In this document: piece after piece, positions 18,298 to 28,610 of the stretch
How the letters are laid out: each line of letters starts with the position of its first letter
Position numbering within the stretch: position 1 is the stretch's first letter
From: Actinomycetales bacterium
GTDB lineage: Bacteria > Actinomycetota > Actinomycetes > Actinomycetales > BWSM-131
Reading direction: 5' to 3'
NCBI GenBank assembly: GCA_030149025.1
Contig: JASBSH010000160.1
Location: forward strand, 1 to 33,950
DNA: 33,950 bases
Translations under genes and position numbers: made by a program
Notes under the pieces: model-generated
Told to the model about the DNA's origin: nothing
What the model saw: the letters and a program-made list of their open reading frames with translations, nothing else
Database searches by the model: none

Positions 18298-19947
18298 TCA
18301 GCCCGGCTCCCGCACCACCTCGAGCAGGTCGTTCTCGTCGATCAGCTCGCGCGAGAGGGTGCGGTACCCCTCGGTCTCGAACAGCACCGTGATCCGGTCG
18401 TCCTCATGGCTCATGACCACCCCGGCGCCCCACTCGACGTGCCGCACATGGGACTGCAGCGGGAACGGCTCGTCACCCACCGGCTCCTCCCCTGCCTCCT
18501 CCTCGTACGCCGATCCCGACGCGCACGTGTCACAGTTGCCGCAGGACTCCGGCAGGTCCTCACCGAAGTACCCCAGCAGGAACACCCGCCGACAGCCCAG
18601 CGTCTCGGCGTAGCCGCGCATCATCTCGATACGCGACTGGTCGATCCGCTGGCGCGTCTGTGCCGCCTCCACGGCGCCCCTCACGGCGTCCTCGGCCGAC
18701 GTCGACCGGCTGCCCCGCACTCCCCTCTTCGACGAGGTGACGGCCCCGGCCTCCTCGAGCAGGTTGACCAGCCCGGTCACCTTTCGGCCGGACAGGCCCG
18801 TCTGGTCCGCAAGGTCCTTGAGCCGCAACGGTTTCTCCGAGCCCCGCAGCACCGAAAAGACCTTCCCCAGTGCCTCCTCGTCCGGCTTTCGGCCCGTGAA
18901 GAACCTCCGCAGACCGAGGTCTTCGGGCCGGTAGTGGAGGACGGCGACCGCGGGCTCCCCGTCCCGGCCGGCCCTGCCGATCTCCTGGTAGTAGCTGTCG
19001 ATGGAGTCCGGGACCGACGCGTGCACCACGAAGCGCACGTTCGGCTTGTCGATACCCATTCCGAAGGCCGAGGTCGCGACGACGACCTGCGTGTCGTCGT
19101 CCATGAAGCTCTTGTGCACGTGCCGACGGTCGGCGGCCCTCATGCCGGCGTGGTAGGCCGCAGCCCGCAGACCCCGGTCGCACAGCTCCTGCGCGTACTG
19201 CTCGGTGTCCTTGCGGGTGGCGACGTAGACGAGGCCGGCACCCTCCGACCCCGCGACCTGCTCGATCACCCCTTCGCGTTTGGACCGGTCCTCGATGTGC
19301 CGCACCACTTCCAGGCGCAGGTTCGGACGGTCGAACCCCCGGACGACGACACGCGGCTCGCGCAGGCCCAGTCGCGTCACGATCTCCTCCCGAACGGGAG
19401 GCGAGGCAGTGGCTGTCAGGGCCACCACCGTGGGGTGCCCGAGACGCTCGATCACGGATCCAAGGCGGAGGTAGTCGGGTCGGAAGTCGTGACCCCAGGC
19501 GGAGACGCAGTGCGCTTCGTCGACGACGAACAGGGACGGCTTCAGCCCCCGCACCCGTTGGACCACATCGTCTTTCGCCAGCTGCTCCGGTGAGAGGAAC
19601 AGGTACTCGGCGCCGTCCCTACTGACCGCCTTCCACGCCTCGTCGGTCTCCCCCCGGCCCTGCGCGGAGTTCACCGCAACCGCGTCGGGCGCGTCGTCGG
19701 CGGCGTCGATACCGGCGACCTGGTCGCGCTGGAGCGCGATCAGCGGGGAGACCACGATCGTCGGGCCGTCGAGCAGCACCGCCGGCACCTGGTAGATCGC
19801 GGACTTGCCGTGGCCGGTCGGCATGACGGCAAGGGTGTCGCGGCCCTTGAGCACCGCCGTCATCGCGTCGAGCTGGCCGGGACGCAGCCTCTCCCAGCCG
19901 AACGACTCGCGCGCGACCTTGCGCAGCGCCTCAGATTCCTGGCTCAC
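18298..19947 (-). CDS. recQ: RecQ family ATP-dependent DNA helicase
   Basis: [62 protein letters not shown], Cys cluster CGNCDTC. Confidence 0.92.
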   Translation of the reverse strand: MSQESEALRKVARESFGWERLRPGQLDAMTAVLKGRDTLAVMPTGHGKSAIYQVPAVLLDGPTIVVSPLIALQRDQVAGIDAADDAPDAVAVNSAQGRGETDEAWKAVSRDGAEYLFLSPEQLAKDDVVQRVRGLKPSLFVVDEAHCVSAWGHDFRPDYLRLGSVIERLGHPTVVALTATASPPVREEIVTRLGLREPRVVVRGFDRPNLRLEVVRHIEDRSKREGVIEQVAGSEGAGLVYVATRKDTEQYAQELCDRGLRAAAYHAGMRAADRRHVHKSFMDDDTQVVVATSAFGMGIDKPNVRFVVHASVPDSIDSYYQEIGRAGRDGEPAVAVLHYRPEDLGLRRFFTGRKPDEEALGKVFSVLRGSEKPLRLKDLADQTGLSGRKVTGLVNLLEEAGAVTSSKRGVRGSRSTSAEDAVRGAVEAAQTRQRIDQSRIEMMRGYAETLGCRRVFLLGYFGEDLPESCGNCDTCASGSAYEEEAGEEPVGDEPFPLQSHVRHVEWGAGVVMSHEDDRITVLFETEGYRTLSRELIDENDLLEVVREPG

Positions 19948-19985
19948 GGACGCCTCTTACCCAGCGCGAAGCGGTGCAACTGCCC

Positions 19986-21347
19986 TCACCTCGCCCGAAG
20001 TCGCAGCGGCAGCCCGCCACGGGGCCGCATGGTGACCAGCGCGTCCACCTCTACCGGCTTACCGGCGTCCGGACCCACCGGCTCGACGATGTGGCCGCGC
20101 AGCAGTGTGGCGAGCATGAGCACCGACTCGACGAGCGAGAAGTCCCGGCCGATGCACAGCCTCGGGCCGGCACCGAACGGCAGGTACGAGCCGCCGGCCG
20201 CACGGGCAGCCCGGTTACCGCGGCGGTCGCCGCGCTCCAGGAAGCGGGCCGGGTCGAAGACCTCCGGCTGGGGCCAGTCCTGCTCACGACGGTGCAGCAG
20301 CCAGGGGCTGATGATCACGAGAGTGCCTGCCGGGATGGGGATCTCGTCGAGCACATCCTCCGCAACGGCCTTGCGGCTGACCACCCACGCCGGTGGGTAG
20401 AGGCGCAGGGACTCGTCGACCACGGCACGGGTCCAGCGCAGCTCGCCGAGGTCAGCCCACCCGGGGTCCCGGCCCGCCGCGGCTGGGCCGAGCACATCGT
20501 CCAGCTCGACGTGCAGCCTTTGCTGCACCTCCGGATGCGTGGCCAGCAGGTGCAGGGTCCAGGCGAGCGACGTCGCGACGGTCTCGTGCCCGGCGATCAC
20601 CATGGTGACGAGCTCGTCGCGGAGCTGGCGTGCGTCGATGAGCCCCTCGTCGACCGCGACCAGCAGCAGGCCGAGCAGGTCGTCGTCCCGCTGCCCGGTC
20701 GCAGACCGGCGCTCAGCCACGAGACGCGCGCTGGCGTCGTCCAGAGCCGAGTTCGCCTGCGCCAGAGCACGATTGCCGGGCGTGGGCAACCAGCCGGGGA
20801 CGGGCAGCGGTGTCCTGACGCGCTGCACGACTACGTCGAGGGCGCCGAGCACGGCCTGGATCAGGTCGTCTCCGCGACCGTGCAGGTCGGAGCCGAACAG
20901 GGTACGCCCGATCACCGCCATCGTGGCTGCCAGGCATGCCTGCTCGACGTCCACGACGCAGCCGGGTGCAGCCGTCCACGTCGCCCGCAGCGCACCGGCG
21001 GCCGTGACGGCCGCGCGCGCGACGACGTCCAGAGTGCTGTGGTGGAACGCCGGCTGAGCGAGCCGGCGGGACCGGCGCCAGACGTCACCGTCCGACGTGA
21101 GCAGGCCCTGGCCGGTGACCAGGGACAGCGAGGAGTACTGGGCCGTGTGCTTGGTGTAGCCACGGTGGCCGGCAACGAGCACCCGGTGAGCCGCTGACGG
21201 GGTGTTCGCCAGCAGCACCGGGGTGCGGGGCATGGGGAAGGCGACCAGGTCGCCGTACCGCGCCACCGTCCGGGCCAGGAACGCGAGGGGGTCGCGCCTG
21301 ATCTCGGGGACCGCCCGGACCATCTCGCCCGGAAGCGGGCCGTCCAC
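19986..21347 (-). CDS. cytochrome P450
   Basis: AGHETVATSL I-helix, ESLRLYPP ExxR, FGAGPRLCIGRDFSLVE heme-binding loop. Confidence 0.93.
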   Translation of the reverse strand: MDGPLPGEMVRAVPEIRRDPLAFLARTVARYGDLVAFPMPRTPVLLANTPSAAHRVLVAGHRGYTKHTAQYSSLSLVTGQGLLTSDGDVWRRSRRLAQPAFHHSTLDVVARAAVTAAGALRATWTAAPGCVVDVEQACLAATMAVIGRTLFGSDLHGRGDDLIQAVLGALDVVVQRVRTPLPVPGWLPTPGNRALAQANSALDDASARLVAERRSATGQRDDDLLGLLLVAVDEGLIDARQLRDELVTMVIAGHETVATSLAWTLHLLATHPEVQQRLHVELDDVLGPAAAGRDPGWADLGELRWTRAVVDESLRLYPPAWVVSRKAVAEDVLDEIPIPAGTLVIISPWLLHRREQDWPQPEVFDPARFLERGDRRGNRAARAAGGSYLPFGAGPRLCIGRDFSLVESVLMLATLLRGHIVEPVGPDAGKPVEVDALVTMRPRGGLPLRLRAR

Positions 21348-21379
21348 TGGCAGGACGGTGTAGCGGGCGTTGCGCCGTG

Positions 21380-21751
21380 TCAGAGGTACAGCCCGGTCTG
21401 GCCGTCGGAGGCACGCGGGCTGGCGAGGGCATGGATGTCCCGCTCGCGCAGCAGCAGGTAGTCCTTGCCGTCGAGCTCGACCTCGCCACGGTCCTCCGGG
21501 TCGAACAGGACCCGGTCCCCGACCTTGACCTGGCGAACGTGCTGTCCCGCGGCCACCACCTCGCCCCAGGCCAGTCGCTTGCCGACGGAGGCCGTGGCCG
21601 GGATGACGATGCCCGCGGACGACCGCCGCTCCGCGGACTCCTCGCTCAACGAGACCAGCACGCGGTCGTGCAGCATGCGGATGGGGAGCCGGTCTGGTTC
21701 GGCTCGGTCGGATCGTTGCGATCCCGCTCCGGTGGTCGTACTCACCCGCAA
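21380..21751 (-). CDS. GroES-family co-chaperone
   Basis: IRMLHDRVLVSLSEESAERRSSAGIVIPATA, VKVGDRVLFDPEDRGEVELDGKDYLLLRERDI. Confidence 0.88.
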   Translation of the reverse strand: MRVSTTTGAGSQRSDRAEPDRLPIRMLHDRVLVSLSEESAERRSSAGIVIPATASVGKRLAWGEVVAAGQHVRQVKVGDRVLFDPEDRGEVELDGKDYLLLRERDIHALASPRASDGQTGLYL

Positions 21752-21755
21752 GACG

Positions 21756-22064
21756 CTACCGGGCGTGCTTGGCGCGCTTGCGGCTGCGCCTCCACACCAC
21801 CAGCGCGATGTACGCGCTGATCAGGGCGACGACGGCGGCGATGCGCTCCGCCCGCAGCGACCCGTCCTCCCGCGTCACCGCGTTCTGCGCCTTGCGCTGG
21901 GCGTCGTCGGCGATCTGCCGGCCGAGCACCTTCGGCTGCAAACGGTGGTTCAGCTCGTCGACGGTGGCGGCCAGCCGGCGCTGGCGCTCGGCGATGGCGG
22001 CCTGGATCGCCACCGGGTCCTGCGGGATCGGCGCCTGAGCGGCGGGGCCTGGCGTGATCGTCAT
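21756..22064 (-). CDS. DUF3618 domain-containing protein
   Basis: IQAAIAERQRRLAATVDELNHRLQPK plus one TM helix. Confidence 0.82.
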   Translation of the reverse strand: MTITPGPAAQAPIPQDPVAIQAAIAERQRRLAATVDELNHRLQPKVLGRQIADDAQRKAQNAVTREDGSLRAERIAAVVALISAYIALVVWRRSRKRAKHAR

Positions 22065-22249
22065 GGGGTGGACGCTACCGCGGTCTAGATCGCGAGGCAC
22101 CCGGCACCGACGAGGATCGAACCCGTACGGCAGCTCGAGCCGGTGCTCTGGCATGAGGTTGCGGTCCGCGAGCAGGTCCCTGATCGGGAGTCCGCGACGA
22201 TGCGGCCTGCGCCCATGAGCACGGACCCTCACACAGCTAGCCTGACGGC

Positions 22250-22729
22250 ATGACCGAGACCACGACCGGCCTGTCCGTGGGCGACACCGCACCCGACTTC
22301 ACCCTGCCGACCGACGACGGCGGCACCTTCACGCTGTCCGACCACCGCGGCAAGCACGTCATCGTGTACTTCTACCCCGCCGCGATGACGCCGGGCTGCA
22401 CCACGCAGGCCTGCGACTTCCGGGACAGCCTGTCCTCGCTGCAGGCCCAGGGGTACGAGGTGGTGGGCATCTCCCCCGACACCCCGGAGAAGCTCGCGAA
22501 GTTCCGCGAGCGCGACGCCTTGACGTTTCCCCTGGCGAGCGACCCGGACAAGAAGGTGCTGAACGCGTACGGCGCGTGGGGTGAGAAGAAGAACTACGGC
22601 CGCACGGTGCAGGGCGTGATCCGGTCGACGGTTGTCGTGGACCCGGACGGCAAGGTCGAGCACGCCGCGTACAACGTGAAGGCGACCGGGCACGTGGCCA
22701 AGCTGCGGAGGGATCTCGGCCTGGACTGA
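22250..22729 (+). CDS. bcp: thioredoxin-dependent thiol peroxidase (peroxiredoxin, Bcp)
   Basis: [36 protein letters not shown]. Confidence 0.95.
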   Translation: MTETTTGLSVGDTAPDFTLPTDDGGTFTLSDHRGKHVIVYFYPAAMTPGCTTQACDFRDSLSSLQAQGYEVVGISPDTPEKLAKFRERDALTFPLASDPDKKVLNAYGAWGEKKNYGRTVQGVIRSTVVVDPDGKVEHAAYNVKATGHVAKLRRDLGLD

Positions 22730-22768
22730 CCAGACGGATGCAACGCGGTCACGTAAAAGGTCGCGGAG

Positions 22769-23005
22769 TCAGGCCGCAGGGTGGCGAGGCTGGTCCAGAC
22801 GGTTAGCGATCCAGACCTTGATGACGGACTGTCGTGTGACACCGAGCCGCCGTGCCTCTCGGTCAAGGGCGTCGACCATCCATGCGGGAAAGTCGACGTT
22901 GACCCGGCGCTGCTCGTGTCCGGGCCGGCGTGCCTTGTCCAGGTCGAGGTCGGCAGTGATGTCCTCTCCCTGATCGAACCGGGTGTCGAACTGTTCAGCC
23001 TTCAT
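22769..23005 (-). CDS. brnA: BrnA-like antitoxin
   Basis: RRVNVDFPAWMVDALDREARRLGVTRQSVIKVWIANRL ribbon-helix-helix; overlaps brnT. Confidence 0.85.
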   Translation of the reverse strand: MKAEQFDTRFDQGEDITADLDLDKARRPGHEQRRVNVDFPAWMVDALDREARRLGVTRQSVIKVWIANRLDQPRHPAA

Positions 23006-23255
23006 AGATCGCCGCTTCCTCCTTCCGTGCTCGGCGAACCGAGATCAGCCTGACCCGATCACCTCGGTAGGTGATCACCGCCGAGTAGCGGATTTCGTTG
23101 ATGGAACCGATGACTAGCCACCGGGGCTCGTCCTCGGTCCGTGCGGGCACTTCGACACGGTCGGGGTCGTCCCACAACGCTTGCGCGTCGACGAAGCCGA
23201 TGCCGTGCTTGCGCTGATTGGCGTCGCTCTTGTCGGGATCAAACTCAAACTCCAC
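22995..23255 (-). CDS. brnT: BrnT family toxin
   Basis: EFDPDKSDANQRKHGIGFVDAQALWDDP...YRGDRVRLISVRRARKEEAAIY; GTG start. Confidence 0.9.
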   Translation of the reverse strand: MEFEFDPDKSDANQRKHGIGFVDAQALWDDPDRVEVPARTEDEPRWLVIGSINEIRYSAVITYRGDRVRLISVRRARKEEAAIYEG

Positions 23256-23273
23256 CGATCAGTCCCTCTTCTG

Positions 23274-23288
23274 GTATAGAAACTATAC
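23274..23288. promoter_or_regulatory. palindrome GTATAG-AAA-CTATAC, candidate brnTA operator
   Basis: Perfect 6-nt inverted repeat about 20 nt upstream of brnT. Confidence 0.5.
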
Positions 23289-23369
23289 GACTTCGCCAAG
23301 CCGATCATCGAGTCGATCGCATTCGTCGAGAGGAGAGTTCGCGCCAGAGTGGGCGGCAACACACCTGGG

Positions 23370-23451
23370 TGCGGGAGGCGGGAATCGAACCCGCACGCCG
23401 TGAGGCACAGAATCCTAAGTCCTGCGTGTCTACCTGTTCCACCACTCCCGC
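23370..23451 (-). tRNA. tRNA-Leu (TAG)
   Basis: GCGGGAG/CTCCCGC acceptor, loop CTTAGGA, long variable arm, T-arm CGGGTTCGATTCCCG. Confidence 0.95.
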
Positions 23452-23467
23452 GAGCAGACGCAGACTA

Positions 23468-23491
23468 CCCGGCGGGTCCTCCCCCGCCGGG
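23468..23491. terminator. hairpin CCCGGCGGG-TCCTCC-CCCGCCGGG
   Basis: Perfect 9-bp GC stem between the dadA stop and tRNA-Leu. Confidence 0.6.
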
Positions 23492-23520
23492 GAGTGCGTG
23501 GTCCGCTGGTCTGCCGAGGT

Positions 23521-24783
23521 TCAGCGCAACGGGTCGAACGGCGCGAGCTCGAGCGGCCGGCGTCCGGTCGCAATCTGTTCCGCGAGCAGCTGCCCAGTCA
23601 GCGGGCCGAGCGAGATCCCCCACATCCCGTGCCCGCCAGCCACGTACACGCCGCGCTGGGCCGTGGCGCCGATCAGCGGCAGACCGTCGGCGGTGCAGGG
23701 CCGCGAGCCCACCCACTCGTCGTGACGGTCGTCGAGATTCACACCGGCGAGCAGCGGCCGAGCGGCGTCGACGATCGCCTTGATCCGCCGCGGGTCGAGA
23801 GCGGCGTCGGGCGAACGGAACTCCATCATCCCCGCGACGCGCAGCCGGTCACCGAGCGGTGTGCAGGCCACCCGCTGCGCCGGGAAGTAGATCGGCGCCT
23901 TCACCGGCTGCGGAACCGCGACGCTGAAGCTGTAGCCGCGCCCCGCCTGGACGATCCGCTTCACGCCCAACGGTTTCGCGAGCCGGTTCAGCCAGGCGCC
24001 GGTCGCCACGACGACGGCGTCGTAGGTCTCGGGGCCGGCCGACGTCCACACCGCGGGGGCGTTGTTGTACTGGTCGACCCGTGTGATCTCCACGCCCTCG
24101 GTGACCTTGCCGCCGCGGCTGCGCACCGAGTCGGCGAGGGCGTTGACGAACTCGCCCGGGTTGATGAACCGCTGCCCGTGCAGCAGCAGCGCGGCCTTCA
24201 CCTCGCTCGAGAGCGCCGGCTCGGCCGCGCGCGCCTCCTCCCCCGTCACGACGTCGACCTCGATGCCCTGGCCGGCCGCGCGGATGTGCTCGAGCTCCTC
24301 GAGGAGGACCTTGCGCTCCTCCTCGCTGCGGTAGGCGGCGATGAACGGCTCGGCGGGCCGCGTCTGCGACTTCACCCCGTTCTCGGTGAGGGTGTCGAAG
24401 GCGGCGAGCGCCAGGCGGTTCACCGGCACCAGCTGGTTCATCGCCCGCTGCCAGGCCTTGGTCGTCGAGTGGCCGACGAACCCGAGCAGGAAGCGGATGA
24501 GGCTGGGATCCGCCTTGGGCGGCACGTACACCGGCGAGGAGGGGCTCACCACTGCCTTGATGCCGTATCTCAGGACGGCCGGTTCCGGCAGCGGCGTCGT
24601 GATGCCGGGGGTCAGCCAGCCGGCGTTGCCCCACGAGGATCCCGCCGCCACGTGGTCGCGTTCGTAGACGGTCACCTCCACGCCCCTCTCCTGCAGGAAC
24701 CATGCGGTCGCGAGACCGACCATCCCGCCGCCGATGACGGCGACCCGGGACGGGGACGGCGAGGGGCTGGGTTGGGTGCTCAT
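23521..24783 (-). CDS. dadA: D-amino acid dehydrogenase / FAD-dependent oxidoreductase
   Basis: VAVIGGGMVGLATAWFLQERGVEVTVYERD, SSWGNAGWLTPG, GRGYSFSV, WVGSRPCTADGLPLIG. Confidence 0.88.
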   Translation of the reverse strand: MSTQPSPSPSPSRVAVIGGGMVGLATAWFLQERGVEVTVYERDHVAAGSSWGNAGWLTPGITTPLPEPAVLRYGIKAVVSPSSPVYVPPKADPSLIRFLLGFVGHSTTKAWQRAMNQLVPVNRLALAAFDTLTENGVKSQTRPAEPFIAAYRSEEERKVLLEELEHIRAAGQGIEVDVVTGEEARAAEPALSSEVKAALLLHGQRFINPGEFVNALADSVRSRGGKVTEGVEITRVDQYNNAPAVWTSAGPETYDAVVVATGAWLNRLAKPLGVKRIVQAGRGYSFSVAVPQPVKAPIYFPAQRVACTPLGDRLRVAGMMEFRSPDAALDPRRIKAIVDAARPLLAGVNLDDRHDEWVGSRPCTADGLPLIGATAQRGVYVAGGHGMWGISLGPLTGQLLAEQIATGRRPLELAPFDPLR

Positions 24784-24914
24784 CTGGCGGTACGTCCTCC
24801 GGCACGAAGTGGGTGAGGTCCTGCTCACACCATGGGCGGGGCGACCTGCGATGTCATCATTCTGAGAAGACAAAGCAGCCGGCGCAGGTTGGCCTGACAG
24901 CACAAGGAGGTTTC

Positions 24915-26492
24915 GTGGCGACGGTTCGTGAGCTCGTGAACGCCGTGGGGCCCGCCCTGCTGGGGGTCGCCCACGGTGAGGGTGGCGAGAACGTGCGTGA
25001 CGTCGTCCTCGTCCCGGTCGGCGAGGACGGGAGCGCGAACGGCGAGCCCGGCGACCTCGTGCTGTGCATGGGGTCGGACGCCGGCGATGCGCTGCTTGAG
25101 ACCCTGCGGCAGCTCGCGGGGGCGGGGGTCGCGGCGGTGGCGGTCGCCGCTGATACGGCGGGACGACCGGACGTGATCGCGCTCGCCGAGGAGAAGAAGC
25201 TGTGCCTGCTCTCGGTGCCGGCGGGCGCCGGCTGGGCACAGCTGGTGTGGCTGCTGATCGGGTTGCTGGAGGCGGCGCCGGACAGGCCACAGGAGGGACC
25301 AGCCAGCAGCTTCGGGGAGCTGTTCACGCTCGCCGACGCGGTGGAGGGCGTGCTGGGCGGTCCGGTGACGATCGAGGACGCCGCGTCGCGGGTGCTGGCG
25401 CACTCGGCGCGGCAGGAGGGGGCGGACCCGGCGCGGCTGTCGACGATCGTCGGGCGACGCGTGCCGGCCGAGCTGACGGAGCGGTTCCGGTCGACCGGGG
25501 TGCTGCGGGCCCTCCAGCGGTCGGACGAGCCGGTGCTCGTGCCCTCGTGGGGGCCGGGGATCTCGCCGCGGCTCGTCATCCCGATCCGGGCCGGCCGAGA
25601 ACTGCTCGGCTCGATCTGGGCGGCGGTCGACCACGACGTGCCGCCGGGGGGTGCGGCCGAGCTGCAGCGCATGGTGGCGCTGCTCGCGCTGCATCTGCTC
25701 CGGCTGCGCGCACAGGAGGACCTCGTCGGGCGGTTGGAGGCCGAGCGGCTGCGGGGGGCGCTCACCGGCGGTTCGCCGTCGGGTTGGGCACCCCCCGGGG
25801 AGGCGCCGTGGCGGGTGGTGGCTCTCGCCGAGAACACCAGGACGCCGAGCCTCGGCCACGCCGAGCGGTGGCGCTCGGTGCTGCGCTGGAACGGTTGGCG
25901 CACACCGCTTGTCGCGGAGGTGGACGGCCTCGCCTTCGCCCTCGTCTACTCAGGGAGCGGGGCGACTCCGGGCAGCTGGGACTGGCTGGTGCGCACCACG
26001 GCGACCGGGCTCGTGGCTGCTTCGTCGCCGGTGCGGGCAGCCGGTGGACTTGTCGAGGCCCGCGCTGAGGCCGCTGAGGTGATGCAGCTGCTGCGTGCCG
26101 GACCGATGGGGCTGGACCGGGGTGGTGGTGGTGGGCAGGAGCGGCAGGTCGTCGCAGCGGAGGACGCCTGGGCGGCGCTGGTGGTGTCGAGGGCGGTGGC
26201 GACGGTGGGTGATGCCGGCGCCTCGGCGGGGTCCGCCGTTGCCGGTGGGCCGCTGAGTCGCCTGCTGGCCCATGATGCTGCGAACGGGACCGACCTGGCC
26301 CGAACGCTGGCCGCGCACCTCGCTCACCCTGGCGACCCACGTGCGGCGGCCGGGCGCCTTCATGTGCATCCCAACACGTTTCGCTACCGGATGCGCAAGA
26401 TCGCCGAGATCGCTCCGATGGACCTGGACGACGAGCTGGTCCGGTTGGCGGTCCAGCTGCAGCTTCTCGCCGCGCTCCGCCCTCTGCGCTGA
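24915..26492 (+). CDS. PucR family transcriptional regulator
   Basis: C-terminal HVHPNTFRYRMRKIAEIAPMDLDDELVRLAVQLQL HTH typical of PucR; GTG start after AAGGAGG. Confidence 0.88.
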   Translation: MATVRELVNAVGPALLGVAHGEGGENVRDVVLVPVGEDGSANGEPGDLVLCMGSDAGDALLETLRQLAGAGVAAVAVAADTAGRPDVIALAEEKKLCLLSVPAGAGWAQLVWLLIGLLEAAPDRPQEGPASSFGELFTLADAVEGVLGGPVTIEDAASRVLAHSARQEGADPARLSTIVGRRVPAELTERFRSTGVLRALQRSDEPVLVPSWGPGISPRLVIPIRAGRELLGSIWAAVDHDVPPGGAAELQRMVALLALHLLRLRAQEDLVGRLEAERLRGALTGGSPSGWAPPGEAPWRVVALAENTRTPSLGHAERWRSVLRWNGWRTPLVAEVDGLAFALVYSGSGATPGSWDWLVRTTATGLVAASSPVRAAGGLVEARAEAAEVMQLLRAGPMGLDRGGGGGQERQVVAAEDAWAALVVSRAVATVGDAGASAGSAVAGGPLSRLLAHDAANGTDLARTLAAHLAHPGDPRAAAGRLHVHPNTFRYRMRKIAEIAPMDLDDELVRLAVQLQLLAALRPLR

Positions 26493-26536
26493 TCATGAAA
26501 CTCCGGTTCACGGTCTGTACCGGATTTTCATGATCA
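26490..26536. repeat. 18-nt inverted repeat TGATCATGAAACTCCGGT...ACCGGATTTTCATGATCA
   Basis: 17/18 arm complementarity, 11-nt spacer, between convergent genes. Confidence 0.85.
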
Positions 26537-26585
26537 CCGCGTTATGCTCGCCGCGATCGGGCTGGGATCACCGCAGCGGGATGGG

Positions 26586-28160
26586 TCACGTGACGGTGAC
26601 CGTGCGGGTGTGCCACCCGGTCGCGCCATCGGGGGCCAGGGGCGCCTCGCGACCCGTTTGAACCTGACCCGTCCCGTCAATGGCCCGCACGGTCAGCCGG
26701 TGCTCTCCGGGTGTCGCGGCCCAGGGGAACCACCACTGCCGCCATGTGTCGGGACCAGGCACCTGCGCGAGCCGGGCGCGTTGCCAGCTGTCGTCGTCCA
26801 CCTTGATCTCGACCGCCTCGATGCCGCGGTGCTGCGCCCACGCGACCCCGGCGATCGTGACCGGGCCGGCTTGCACGGTCTCGAACCGCCCTGGCACGTC
26901 GATGCGCGAGGCGGTCTTCACGGGTCCGCGAGGCGCCCAGCCACGGTCGGTCCAGTAGGCGGTGCGGTCAGCGAACCGGGTGACTTCGAGGTCGACCACC
27001 CATTTCGTCGCCGAGACGTAGCCGTAGAGACCGGCAACCACCATCCGCACCGGGTAGCCGTGCGCGACCGGCAGGGGCTGACCGTTCATGCCGATGGCCA
27101 GCAGGGCGTCGCGGCCGTCGAGGAGGACGTCGAGCGGCGTGGAGGCGGTGAAACCGTCGGCGCTGGTGGACAGCACCATGTCGGCGTCTGGGTGGGGCCC
27201 GGCCTGGCGGAGGACGCGGGCGATCGGATAGCCCAGCCACTTGGCGTTGCCGGCGAGGTTGCCGCCGACCTCGTTCGAGACGCAGGTGAGCGTCAGGTAG
27301 GTCTCGACCAGGTCAGCGGCGAGCAGGTCGTCGAAGGTAAGCTCGACCTCCCGGTCGACGAGGCCGTGCACCTTCAGCCGCCACCCGGCTGCATCGACCT
27401 GCGGCAGGGCGAGGGCGGTGTCGACCCGGTAGAAGTCGTCGTTGTCCGTGATGAAGGGTGTGAGGCCGGAGATCTTCACCGAGGCCCCGGCGGGAAGCGG
27501 TGCGGCAGGGCGGACCGGTGCCGGCAGGCTGAGTGCGGCGCGGGCGCTGGCGACGGTTCTGGATGCGGTGCTGACGGTACGGGCCGCGGCCCACGTGAGC
27601 CCGGCGCCGAGAGCGACAAGCGTTGCGTTGGTGAGGAACTCGCGTCGGTTGGGGGCGCGGGCGACTTGCTGGGCGCTGGTGGCGCGTCGGTCGTCGGCAG
27701 GCTGCCGAACCGGGGCGCGGCGCAGTAAGAAGCGGAGCACAAGGAGCCCGACCACCGTGCCGAGCAGGGTCGGGGCGACGTCAAGCGGTCCGGCTGCCGG
27801 CCGGGTCGCCGCGGCCGTTGCAGCGACGAGACCGAGGATGATCGCGAGCGCCGCTCCAGCAGCCCATCGCCATGCCGCGAGGACGCCGGCCGCTGCCGAG
27901 AGGAGCGCGACGACGAGCACGATGGCGATGGTCAGGACGAGCTTGTCCTGGGTGCCGAACGTCCTGATCGCGAAGTCCTTGAGCCACGGTGGCGTGAGGT
28001 CGACGAACGCTCCCCCGACAGCGATCAGCGGGGCGGACGTGGGTGAGACGAACGCCGCGGCGAGCTCCGCCGTCGCGATCGTTACGGCACCCGACAGCAG
28101 ACCGGCCAGTGCTGCGAAGGGACGTGCGGTTGGTCCCACCCGCTCAGTCTTGCACCGCAC
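26586..28160 (-). CDS. membrane-anchored molybdopterin-dependent (sulfite oxidase-like) oxidoreductase
   Basis: N-terminal TM region; LTLTCVSNEVGGNLAGNAKWLG Moco motif; GYPVRMVVAGLYGYVSATKWV; C-terminal dimerisation-like domain. Confidence 0.88.
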   Translation of the reverse strand: MRCKTERVGPTARPFAALAGLLSGAVTIATAELAAAFVSPTSAPLIAVGGAFVDLTPPWLKDFAIRTFGTQDKLVLTIAIVLVVALLSAAAGVLAAWRWAAGAALAIILGLVAATAAATRPAAGPLDVAPTLLGTVVGLLVLRFLLRRAPVRQPADDRRATSAQQVARAPNRREFLTNATLVALGAGLTWAAARTVSTASRTVASARAALSLPAPVRPAAPLPAGASVKISGLTPFITDNDDFYRVDTALALPQVDAAGWRLKVHGLVDREVELTFDDLLAADLVETYLTLTCVSNEVGGNLAGNAKWLGYPIARVLRQAGPHPDADMVLSTSADGFTASTPLDVLLDGRDALLAIGMNGQPLPVAHGYPVRMVVAGLYGYVSATKWVVDLEVTRFADRTAYWTDRGWAPRGPVKTASRIDVPGRFETVQAGPVTIAGVAWAQHRGIEAVEIKVDDDSWQRARLAQVPGPDTWRQWWFPWAATPGEHRLTVRAIDGTGQVQTGREAPLAPDGATGWHTRTVTVT

Positions 28161-28276
28161 GCCGCCACACAGGCGAGCCCATCCGGGCTATGGACGAGTG
28201 GTCATCCGCGGCGGAACATGGACCGCGGTACGGCCCGGCGAGCCCTCCGGGCGGCCAGGAAGAAGGATGGAGCCCC

Positions 28277-28573
28277 ATGAGTGTGCTTATGACGCTTCGG
28301 GTGACGGCAGACGCGAAGGCTATCGAGAGCACCGACGCAGCCACCCTCCAGGCGTTCGCCGAGCGAGCGAAGTCCTTCGGGGTCATCTCTCACCACTTCT
28401 ACGGCAACGGCAGCGAAGTTCTTGTCGTTGACGAGTGGCCCGACGAGCAGTCGTTCCACAAGTTCTTCCAGTCGAGCCCTGACGTCAGTCAGATGATGGA
28501 GAGGGCGGGCGTCACTGCCGCGCCGACACCGGAGTTCTGGCGCCGCCTGGACGTGAACGACAGCGTCGGCTGA
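28277..28573 (+). CDS. hypothetical protein (dimeric alpha/beta-barrel-like)
   Basis: 98-aa ORF from ATG after GGATGGAG; fold guess from pattern only. Confidence 0.65.
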   Translation: MSVLMTLRVTADAKAIESTDAATLQAFAERAKSFGVISHHFYGNGSEVLVVDEWPDEQSFHKFFQSSPDVSQMMERAGVTAAPTPEFWRRLDVNDSVG

Positions 28574-28610
28574 ACGCCCCTCAGCGGGGACTCGGCTCCG
28601 GCGCGGGGAC

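Noticed and set aside
22085-22240. tRNA-like T-arm CGGGTTCGATCCTCG
   Set aside because: No acceptor pairing or anticodon arm could be built; probably chance or coding remnant (LPYGFDPRRC).
27442-28431. 329-aa plus-strand ORF
   Set aside because: Antisense to the molybdopterin oxidoreductase N-terminus.
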